64,000 bases of DNA from Parapristionchus giblindavisi (lineage: Eukaryota > Nematoda > Chromadorea > Rhabditida > Diplogasteridae), in the NCBI GenBank assembly GCA_943737045.1, contig CALSFV010000234.1, forward strand, positions 186,001 to 250,000, given 5' to 3'. This document shows, piece by piece, positions 1-9,054 of this stretch. Every line of letters begins with the position of its first letter. Within the stretch, counting starts at the first letter, position 1. Below the pieces are notes generated by a model. It worked only from the letters and a program-made list of their open reading frames with translations. It was not told the origin of the DNA and ran no database searches. The translations under genes were made by a program, and so were the position numbers.

Positions 1-83
1 ATTCTGGTTACTGTAGTCTAGAGAAAAGGCATTTGACACTGTGGTAGTTTGAAAAGCGCCATAGATACCTATTCTTGTTTCAG

Positions 84-149
84 AAGAAGAAACAAAAGAA
101 GGGACAGGCAAAAAAGGAAGATGATGAGGAGAAGAGTTGTCCAGAGAAA
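84..149 (+). CDS. Possible Lys/Glu-rich internal exon
   Basis: A TTGTTTCAG acceptor precedes 22 open codons rich in Lys, Gln and Glu (KKKQKKGQAKKEDDEEK...) that end at a GTAAGG donor. If it splices to the acceptor at 327-328 (TTTTACAG), every phase hits a stop within a few codons. It could be the tail of an upstream gene, or non-coding sequence ahead of the mucin-like gene. I do not recognise it. Confidence 0.25.
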
Positions 150-374
150 GTAAGGGCGTGTTTTAGGGCCGAAATTAGACCAAGACCAAGCTAAGGAACA
201 AATGATATTTTTGCTGAAGCTTTACCGATTAGATCGCGCGCGCCAAATTAGGCAAATGGTGATTTATAAATCATTTAAATTACCCAGTACAAAGTTCACT
301 GCAACCTAGCGGGAACTCCATTTTACAGCATCTAAAAATTGATCGTTAAGGAGAATTCTGAAGTATCTGATAAG

Positions 375-2159
375 ATGAAAAAGAAGAAACCCGCGAAGGG
401 AATTAAATATAGGAAGGTTACTAATGAGAAGCCGAAGAAGGGAATGTCGTTGAAAGTCAAAATTGCCGTGATCGTCATTGTCGTGTTGCTGCGTAAGTTG
501 GAACCAAAGATCAAATGTCAAAGACAAAAAAACAAAGAGTAAAGACTATAAAGATCAAAGATCAAAGATCAAGGTCAAATATCGATATATTTCCAGTTGG
601 CGCTGGTATCGGAGTCGGGGCATATGTTCTTCTTCAATCCAAGTAAGTGCAACGACGTTTTTTGCTGTAGGAACAGGGCCGAAACACTGGATCGTTTTTA
701 TCTCTATATATTAAGTCTTTACATAGTTTCTTTTCTAACACAACCTACTTTAAAACCATTATTTCATTACTTTAACTCTAATAGATAATTTTTTCACTCA
801 CACGTGCATCATTTAAGGGCGAACACTGAGGCTCAGAATGCCGGAGACGATTCGGATCCACTCAATCTGAATGACACTACCTCTGTTCCTGCTCTAGTTC
901 CATCTATGATGCCGCCTACAGAAGATTTGTCTGACAATTCCACGTTCATAGTATCGCGGAATTCAACCCCCACGGGGCCACCGACTCCGGTGAAACCAAG
1001 GGAGCGGCCTACGACGGTAGCACCCACGGAACCTCCAACGACTGTAGCACCAACGGAACCGCCGACTACGGTAGCATCAACGGAGCAGCCCACCACGGTG
1101 GCACCTACGGAGCAGCCCACCACGGTGGCACCTACGGAGCAGCCCACCACGGTAGCACCTACGGAGCAGCCCACCACGGTAGCACCTACGGAGCAGCCCA
1201 CCACGGTAGCACCTACGGAGCAGTCCACCACGGTGGCACCTACGGAGCAGCAAACCACGGTAGCACTTACGGAGTCGCCCACCACGGTAGCACCTACGGA
1301 GCAGCCCACCACGGTAGCACCTACGGAGCAGCCCACCACGGTAGAACCAACGGAGTCGCCCACCACGGTAGCACCTACGGAGCACCCCACCACGGTAGCA
1401 CTTACGGAGTCGCCCACCACGGTATCACCTACGGAGCAGCCCACCACGGTAGCAGCTACGGAGCAACCCACCACGGTAGCACCAACGGAGTCGCCCACCA
1501 CGGTAGCACCTACGGAGCAGCCCACCACGGTAGCACTTACGGAGTCGCCCACCACGGTAGCACCTACGGAGCAGCCCACCACGGTAGCAGCTACGGAGCA
1601 ACCCACCACGGTAGCACCAACGGAGTCGCCCACCACGGTAGCACCTACGGAGCAGCCCACCACGGTAGCACTTACGGAGTCGCCCACCACGGTAGCACCT
1701 ACGGAGCAGCCCACCACGGTAGCACCTACGGAGCAGCCCACCACGGTAGCACCTACGGAGCAGCCCACCACGGTAGCACCTACGGAGCAGCCCACCACGG
1801 TGGCACCTACGGAGCAGCCCACCACGGTGGCACCTACGGAGCAGCCCACCACGGTGGCACCTACGGAGCAGCCCACCACGGTAGCACCAACGGAGTCGCC
1901 CACCACGGTAGCACCTACGGAGCAGCCCACGACGGTAGCACTTACGGAGTCGCCCACCACGGTAGCACCTACGGAGCAGCCCACCACGGTAGCACTTACG
2001 GAGTCGCCCACCACGGTAGCACCTACGGAGCAGCCCACCACGGTAGCACCTACGGAGCAACCGACGACGCTCCCACAAACGAATCCACCGACAACCGTTA
2101 TGTCAACCGATCTGCCGATCATGGTTGAGCAGGCATGGACAACCGAGACCACCAACTAG
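375..2159 (+). CDS. Type II membrane protein with mucin-like Thr/Pro repeat domain
   Basis: Three exons: 375-492, 597-642 and 818-2159, with stop TAG. Both junctions have GTAAGT donors and AG acceptors, and the phases match across each splice. The start ATG (375) opens a short Lys-rich cytosolic segment (MKKKKPAKGIKYRKV...). A hydrophobic stretch follows across the exon 1/2 join (KIAVIVIVVLL, then a Gly-zipper LGAGIGVGAYVLL), with no cleavable signal sequence, so type II topology is likely. After a short Asp/Asn/Ser linker comes a domain of about 39 nonapeptide repeats of the form PTEQPTTVA with variants ES, AL, AA and EH. Total length is about 500 residues. Dense Thr/Pro predicts heavy O-glycosylation, as in cuticle or gut surface mucins; this role is inferred from composition only. 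Intron 1 carries GATCAAA repeats and intron 2 a dispersed-repeat fragment. The C-terminus has no recognisable domain. I do not recognise a specific orthologue. Confidence 0.75.
655..790 (+). repeat. Dispersed-repeat fragment inside intron 2 of the mucin-like gene
   Basis: From GGGCCGAAACACTGGATCG onward the intron matches, with divergence, 25322-25445 and 48352-48460. The shared order is GAAACACTGGATCG, a CATAGTTTCT-like segment, an AACCTACTT block and an ATTACTTT block. Confidence 0.6.
1010..2065 (+). repeat. 27-bp coding minisatellite
   Basis: About 39 tandem 27-bp units (CCCACCACGGTAGCACCTACGG plus GAGCAG or variants), in frame with the mucin-like protein. Higher-order structure is visible: ES and EQ units alternate in blocks, and runs of identical units near 1700-1880 suggest recent unequal exchange. 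Confidence 0.9.
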
Positions 2160-2611
2160 ACCGTAGTGCCACTCCTGTGCACATATACCCCACGGCCTCA
2201 AACACCAAAAAACGCACATGCCGACATATCTTTGCTAATTTTCCCATTGTGATTGAGTTAGAAAGATTCAGCGAAATGATAAAGTCGTGTGTCAAAATGT
2301 TCGGAGCAACACAATAAGTACAGTATCAAATATTAAAATGGTCCTGGTCCACACGGTCCACACGAGGTCCTGCGGAATATCACTGATAGGACAATTCAAT
2401 TCAATTCAATTCTTTCTCCTATCAGCACATTAAATGCAGAGGGGGGCAAAACAGGGGGAATCTTCTTATCCACAAGATTTATCCTTTCGTCTCTGAGAGA
2501 ATTCATTTCCATTCAAGAAAACGATAGGACAATGATAAGTGATAATATAAGTAAGGGGTCGAATGGCATTTTGCATTTATTTCTTCATTGACTGTCAAAC
2601 ATCAATGCTTG
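2160..2611. other. Intergenic stretch
   Basis: 3' flank of the mucin-like gene. A short TTCAATTCAATTCAATTC run lies near 2395. I see no gene or clear poly(A) signal. Confidence 0.4.
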
Positions 2612-2732
2612 TTAAAGGGAGTGTTATCTCTCTCAATGGCCTCTTCATTGTGCACACTATTTCTCTGTTCTCTAACAACGAGAGAGTATTACGCGTCGAA
2701 GAGACCATTGAGAGAGGTTTCGGTTCCTTTAA
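2612..2732. mobile_element. MITE with TTAA flanks
   Basis: TTAA on both sides of a hairpin-forming element that starts AGGGAG and ends TTCCT. Internal arms include TCTCTCTCAATGGCCTCTTCA against TGAAGAGACCATTGAGAGA. A close relative sits at 15552-15671. Confidence 0.65.
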
Positions 2733-2944
2733 GAATGATTGGAGATCACTGATAAACGAGTAATAAGCGTTTGTATGTGCTGGGCGGTTGTTCCGGCTTC
2801 AAAGTCTAGAAAACACTGTGAAACTTCCCTGAAAAATCTTTGAGAGAAACTTTTTTTAGGGATTGAAGTGGATGAAACCCACTAAATCGTTCCGTATCGT
2901 CAATTACAAATGCATCAAGGTCTAATACAATAACAATAACAGTA

Positions 2945-3155
2945 CCTCGAATGAATCATGCTTGCACTAGCTTTTTGAAAATAGGAAAGTTCGGCGATAG
3001 GGTTCGAACCCACGGTCATGCGCTATCTAGTCAGAAGTGTTACCACTGCGATAAGGTATTAATGAGCGGTCACACACTCATCTTGCATATCACTTTACAC
3101 TTGCATAAGCGAGATGCAAGAAATTGCATGAACATTCGCGGGTCTCCGCATTTAA
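2945..3155 (-). mobile_element. tRNA-like MITE copy (minus orientation, 3' part lost)
   Basis: Reverse complement of the elements at 50174 and 51968. The terminus at TTAA (3152-3155) precedes CGGAGACCCGCGAATGTTCA. A strong pol III B-box-like GGGTTCGAACCC lies at about 3000-3012 and an A-box-like GCAGTGGTAA near 3045. The other inverted terminus is not found. Confidence 0.55.
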
Positions 3156-3940
3156 GTCGATTCATTTCTTATTATTAATCCTATTGTTGCACAGAAGAAT
3201 TGTAGCAGCATTGTTCTCAGCAAAAATCAACCTTATACCTTATGTGCTGCCAAAAATCAAAGGCGAGAAAAGAGCAAAACCCGAAGAGATTTTCTTTTTT
3301 TCGTTCTTTTTAGCAATTATTGAATAGAGGATTAATGTAGCTCAACGTCATATCATCCGCTCGAACATTCTACTTGCATTACATACATACTGTTTGGGTA
3401 GAGTAAACACTCGTTTCCTCCCCTAGCCATCATACCGTTTTCTTCTTATCAAATAAACAGAAATCATTGTGAGAGAAACTACGTCGATCGCCATAAGATT
3501 CAGAGAACGGAGATGTAGTGGAATGGCTTTTAGTTTTGTGATCGAAATATTTGGCCTTAAAGGTGGTGTCCCTAGCAGCGGTACGCGGGGTGACCCAGGG
3601 TGATCCCTCATATCTCATCGAATTATTTCTCTATGAATATTGAATATCAGGTATCGAATTTATTTTTGTTGTGTTACTCTGTGTCTGAACTATTTTATCA
3701 CAAAATTTGAAATTTCATGTACTTTTCAGGAGACAATCAGAATTTACAAAAAAAATATTGATAAAATTAATATTTTTACTAAATTATTAATTATTGTATA
3801 CGATTCGATAGATCGCTCTTTGAAGAACCCTAATGGCGACCCAGCTGACCCTTATTAGCTGAATAACGTTATTCTAATGTTATGTAAGGTAATGTGTAAA
3901 CGCAAATCAATAATCTTTCATTCATGCTTTATCGATCGGC

Positions 3941-5287
3941 CTAATCCTTCTTATCCTCATCTTCCTTCCTTTCACTCTCCTCTTCCCTCTCCCAATCGTA
4001 CGGATCCTCCATGGTTCCTCCTTCGGTGATGCACGCCTACAATGAATACCATAACCAACGGTGAATACCGTAACCAATGGTGAATACCGTGACCCATTCT
4101 GTCTTTCCCCCGAATGATGCACACCACTCACCAGGCTCAGGCACTTCTGGATGAATTCGTGATCGACCCTATCATAATATTGAAGTTTATCGAGATATTC
4201 CAATATTTTCGACAATTCTTTAACACATTTCAGATTCTCGAATAACTTCGCCTGAAATCGATTGATTGTTAAAAAGTACCGTAACCAATAGTTACAGTAC
4301 CTTCTTCTCTCCACGTCTACAATCCTCCTTGAAATGCATGACTCCTTCGAGTTGCTGAACGCGATTCCATGGTAAGCCTGAAAAGAATTTTTGATCATTG
4401 ATATTTGATATTTGATCTTTGATCTTACCAAGTGGTTGGATGAGATCCATCAATAGGTAGAACCAACTCTCACAGTCATCTTTCGGCGCCAGTTCGATGT
4501 TCCGATGGCAAGCGAGCGAGGCGAACTTGACCGTACCCTTAAAGATCATAGATCAAAGATCAAAGATCAAATTCCAGAGATCAAAGATCAAACCTTGAAT
4601 TTAGCTTTCTCGCGTGGTGTCTTCATTACACCCGTCGAGTTGCGCGCTATGCCAAAGTCGAGAATGTAGACCTGAAATAGTGATTTATCGATCATTGATC
4701 TTTGATCTCTCAATGTCTACCACTCGTTTCTTATCAGCCACTCCAGATGCATAATTGGCCGGTTTGAGATCGCGATGAAGGAATCCATATTTGTGTAGAT
4801 CTTGAACGGCCTCGAGGCATTGTCCAGACACGGAGAGTGCGATGCACGGTGTGAAGACCTGTAAATTGGCTGCGTAGATGATCATGCTACTCATCCGCCT
4901 GAGTATCTAACCTTATCAACTTCACTGCGTACATGAGAATTAAACCGCGATCGACAATTGCGGTGAAGTGCGACTTGTCCTGACGCTCGCTTCCTACGAG
5001 TTTGAGAATGGCAATCTGAAAATAAATCAATAATACAAGAATCAATCGATAGTTCAACCTCCATCTTCAGTTTAGAATCCTTCCGATCCTCTTTCTTCCT
5101 TTCTACTTTCATTGCATGTAGTTTTTTCGGGTCGCTTTCCTCGCATACTCTGACAATTCATCGATAATTAATCTTTGATATTTGATCTTTTATCTTTGAT
5201 CTCTCACCTGTAGACTGCTCCAAATCCTCCCTCTCCGAGGAGCTTCTCGACGATATATTTGCCCTTGCATCCTTCGATGACGTGACC
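3941..5287 (-). CDS. CK1/TTBK-like Ser/Thr protein kinase, probably defective
   Basis: Nine exons on the minus strand: 5208-5287, 5059-5149, 4912-5015, 4721-4858, 4594-4671, 4429-4537, 4301-4377, 4132-4251 and 3941-4036 (stop TAG). Visible kinase landmarks are the glycine loop LLGEGGFGAVY, the ATP-binding lysine in HAMKVE, the catalytic loop HRDLKPANYA, DFG in VYILDFGIAR, and GTVKFASLACHR with PKDDCESWFYLL, both typical of nematode TTBK/CK1-like kinases. The C-tail is acidic (EREEESERKEDEDKKD). Two defects: no initiator Met is seen, because a foldback element begins just upstream. Exon 4912-5015 ends in phase 2 while 4721-4858 needs phase 0, and the usual hinge segment between them (ELVGKSL-type) is absent, so this may be a pseudogene. 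Introns are about 50 bp and rich in GATCAAA. Confidence 0.75.
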
Positions 5288-5429
5288 CTACAAGACAGTG
5301 ACCATTACTTTAGGCCTTAACCTAAAGTGTCTTAACCTAAAGCGTTACCTTAGGCCTTAAACTAGTGTCTCAACCTAAAGCGTTACCTTACGCCTTAACC
5401 TATATTGGCTTAGCCTAAAGGACCTTTAG

Positions 5430-7690
5430 CGTCTTAGAGTTAAGAGACCGGCTCGGTAAGACTCGAGCGTGGTCCGGACATTCGCCAAGACTTTCGATCT
5501 GGGCCTCAATACTTTTATCATAGACAAATACCGGGGGGAGACCGATGAAAGTTATAGTGAAAATGCCCTTGGGCTCAAACCCGGCTCACATATGTTTCAT
5601 AAAATTAAAAATTGAAAAATTCATAACTTTTCAATCGTGATAGCTAGGACTTTTATTTCTTTTTATTGGTGAATAACATGCCATGCACTCTTATAAACAC
5701 TCCTGAAAAATAATATCATAGGGTTCTGAATATGTTTTTCGTGTCTGATTTTCAGATTTTTCCTCTTCTATACTCTTCAACAGAGAGACGGCAAGCATTG
5801 ACATAGTACATATTGTAGCCCTGACAATTGTATACATGATGGTCACATTCCCTTGGAAATCCAACTTTTCTGAAGCATCGAGAATTGCAACTGAATGTGA
5901 TATATATGTAATTTGCAAAAATCGAAAATTAAATTTCTTGAAATTCGCAGGAGCAAGAGTTAGCTTTATAATGCCATTTTACTCATAGTGATGCGCATAC
6001 ATAGAAATAATTTACAAATAGACTCGGACTACATTTTTAAAAAATTTAGAAAAACAATTATTTTATTTTATTTTTTTTCAGCTCACTCATTCAATCGACC
6101 GTCAAGGCAAGTTGATTCATAGGGCGGATGGTGGCTGATTCATATCCGTTTGCGAAAACAACTGCCTCGTGAAAAATCGTCGTATCGCAGATCTAGAATT
6201 TATTTTTTAAATCGTCAAACTTGAATATTTACATGTTTATTTCATATTAAACTGTTGGAAGGTGGCCTATGGCAACCTTAGTTGTACCATTGTTATCAGT
6301 AGGAGTTTACTGTACTGCACCACCGTAGCCGTCAGGAATCACGAACAAATTTTTTTTCAGTCGACCTATGATTCTCAACCATGACCCGGGGTTCATGGTT
6401 GAGAATGGCTGAGATCGAAAAATTCATGATGATCCCAGACCAATTACTATTTGGCATTATATCAACAGTGGGCCAACTTTTATTTTTATGGATACCATAC
6501 CTCGAATTACCGTAATAGTAATGCACACACCTGAATTTTCCGAGAATTTCACCACATTATTATAGGATACGGTAGCTAGATTACGGTAATTCGAGGTATG
6601 GTATCCATAAAAATAAAAGTTGGCCCACTGTTGATATAATGCCAAATAGTAATTGGTCTGGGATCATCATGAATTTTTCGATCTCAGCCATTCTCAACCA
6701 TGAACCCCGGGTCATGGTTGAGAATCATAGGTCGACTGAAAAAAAATTTGTTCGTGATTCCTGACGGCTACGGTGGTGCAGTACAGTAAACTCCTACTGA
6801 TAACAATGGTACAACTAAGGTTGCCATAGGCCACCTTCCAACAGTTTAATATGAAATAAACATGTAAATATTCAAGTTTGACGATTTAAAAAATAAATTC
6901 TAGATCTGCGATACGACGATTTTTCACGAGGCAGTTGTTTTCGCAAACGGATATGTATCAGCCACCATTCGCCCTATGAATCAACTTGCCTTGACGGTCG
7001 ATTGAATGAGTGAGCTGAAAAAAATTAAATTAAAATAATTGTTTTTCTAAATTTTTTAAAAATGTAGTCCGAGTCTATTTGTATATCATTTCTATGTATG
7101 CGCATCACTATGAGTAAAATGGCATTATAAAGCTAACTCTTACTCCTGCGAATTTCAAGAAATTTAATTTTCGATTTTTGCAAATTACATATATCTCACA
7201 TTCAGTTGCAATTCTCGATGCTTCAGAAAAGTTGGATTTGCAAGGGAATGTGACCATCATGTATACAATTGCCAGGGCTACAATATGTACTGTCAATGCT
7301 TGCCGTCTCTCTGTTGAAGAGTATAGAAGAGGAAAAATCTGAAAATCAGACACGAAAAAACATATTCAGAACCATATGATATTATTTTTCAGGAGTGTTT
7401 ATAAGAGTGCATGACATGTTATTCACCAATAAAAAGAAATAAAAGTCCTAGCTATCACGATTGAAAAGTTATGAATTTTTCAATTTTTAATTTTATGAAA
7501 CATATGTGAGCCGGGTTTGAGCCCAAGGGCATTTTCACTATAACTTTCATCGGTTTTCCCCCGGTATGTGTCTATGATGAAAGTATTGAGGCCCAGATCG
7601 AAAGTCTTGGCGAATGTCCGGCAGGGGGTCATAATGCTCGAGTCTTACCGAGCCGGTCTCTTAAAGTCTTAAGGTCTTAGAGGTATAAGG
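5430..7690. mobile_element. 2.2 kb foldback palindrome (two arms of about 1.08 kb)
   Basis: Left arm about 5430-6515 and right arm about 6580-7690 are near-perfect inverted repeats around a 64-bp spacer. Outer ends share GAGACCGGCTCGGTAAGAC in opposite orientation, followed by degenerate CTTAAGGTCTTAGAG-type subterminal repeats (also 5290-5430). Inner ends share GAATTACCGTAAT. Each arm carries an inner palindrome (TTCTCAACCATGAC / GTTCATGGTTGAGAA). Related arms occur at 19744-20025 and 50598-51583. No transposase is seen. Small ORFs in the arms differ between arms and look non-coding. Confidence 0.85.
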
Positions 7691-7943
7691 TCTTAGAGTC
7701 TTAAGGTGAAATCACATTTTGGAAGTGAATATCATCTTCCTTCCTCCTCACTCATGATGAGAGCAGACCGTCAGAGGGAGTTGAAAGAGTACGAAATGAA
7801 TGGAGAAACGAATGGTGACAGTGAAGAATGATGGAAAGCACATTTGAATTTGATTAATATAATTATTCTTTAGCATATTCTGCACATATTTCTGTTTTAC
7901 TGATACATCGAGGGAGAGCGGTGAAGGACAACTTGACAAGACT

Positions 7944-8062
7944 TTAAAGGCACACCCCTACCTAATTTGAATCTCTCCGTTCTGACAATGCTCTCTCGCT
8001 TTCTTTGTCTACGATAGCGTTGCCAGAGCGGAGAGTAAAAATATCTCGGGGTGTGCCTTTAA
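7944..8062. mobile_element. MITE with TTAA flanks, AGGCACACC termini
   Basis: TTAA at both ends. Termini are AGGCACACC and GGTGTGCCT. A hairpin core carries TTCTTTGTCTACGA between arms of the type CTCTGGCAACGCTCTC. Relatives, partly degraded, are at 14670-14785, 20845-20937, 25787-25870, 36110-36215, 45408-45512 and 58985-59096. Confidence 0.75.
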
Positions 8063-8129
8063 TTTATCTTACATTGAATAAATCTGACAACAAGTGATAA
8101 ATAAATAGCGTGAATTGAAGCAGAGATGG

Positions 8130-8676
8130 GGGACGGAACGAGCTCACTGTATATAGGGAAGGAGCTCACTGTATATAGGAAGGAGCTCACTGTATATAGG
8201 GAAGGAGCTCGCTGTATATAGGGAAGGAGCTCACTGTATATAGGGAAGGAGCTCGCTGTATATAGGGAAGGAGCTCGCTGTATATAGGGAAGGAGCTCAC
8301 TGTATATAGGAAGGAGCTCACTGTATATAGGTAAGGAGCTCACTGTATATAAGGAAGGAGCTCACTGTATATAGGGAAGGAGCTCACTGTATATAGGGAA
8401 GGAGCTCACTGTATATAGGAAGGAGCTCACTGTATATAGGGAAGGAGCTCGCTGTATATAGGGAAGGAGCTCACTGTATATAGGGAAGGAGCTCGCTGTA
8501 TATAGAGAAGGAGCTCACTGTATATAGGAAGGAGCTCACTGTATATAGGGAAGGAGCTCACTGTATATAAGGAAGGAGCTCACTGTATATAGGGAAGGAG
8601 CTCGCTGTATATAGGGAAGGAGCTCACTGTATATAAGGAAGGAGCTCAGTGTATATAGGGAAGGAGCTCACTGTAG
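8130..8676. repeat. 22-bp minisatellite, left half
   Basis: About 25 units of GGAGCTCACTGTATATAGGGAA (21-22 bp, SacI-containing, a/g variants). The array resumes at 12614 after the LTR element, so the two halves were one array before insertion. Confidence 0.95.
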
Positions 8677-8681
8677 ATAAG
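8677..8681. repeat. Target-site duplication, left copy (ATAAG)
   Basis: ATAAG directly precedes the left LTR and is repeated at 12609-12613 directly after the right LTR. A 5-bp duplication fits retroviral-type integrase. Confidence 0.9.
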
Positions 8682-8916
8682 TGTTATGTACTTGGACACA
8701 ACACGTAGTAGAATAGAGACTTTATTGTAGAGATAGAAAACAGTACCACCGGTACAACAGGATGAACTAGATAAGAATCAAGGAATAACCAATATAGACA
8801 GCACGTCAACTACGATGACGTGTCATTAGCATAGAATAGGGTAATGTGGTCAAATGCAAATGTGTATGCTAAGATGCAGTTTGGTTATAATAATAGACTT
8901 TGGAGCATACATAGCA
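8682..8916 (-). repeat. 3' LTR (sense orientation)
   Basis: 235 bp. On the sense strand it contains AATAAA (ACAATAAAGTCTC) as the likely poly(A) signal. Confidence 0.95.
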
Positions 8917-8930
8917 CCTCCGCCCCAAGA
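8917..8930 (-). promoter_or_regulatory. Polypurine tract next to the 3' LTR
   Basis: On the sense strand CTTGGGGCGGAGG lies immediately upstream of the 3' LTR, the expected place for the plus-strand primer. Confidence 0.7.
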
Positions 8931-9054
8931 TATGAACTACGGCATATCTGACATATCTGAATAATATGGATATAATCATATAGTACAGTATTAATAATGT
9001 GATGGAATGATATTAGGGTCAACGATCAATAATAGGGAAATTAATAATCACGAA

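Noticed and set aside
833..2155. Long antisense ORF (440 codons) and two more frames over the mucin repeat
   Set aside because: 27-bp repeats without stops leave several frames open; only the plus frame joins spliced exons and a membrane segment.
3000..3060. tRNA-like B box GGGTTCGAACCC as a true tRNA gene
   Set aside because: No acceptor stem or anticodon arm; it belongs to the tRNA-like MITE family.
8059..8343. ORF of SELLPIYSE-type repeats on the minus strand
   Set aside because: Product of the 22-bp minisatellite; no start context or flanking exons.
8130..8676. Regular short repeats that could be taken for a CRISPR array
   Set aside because: Head-to-tail units without spacers in a eukaryotic genome; a minisatellite.
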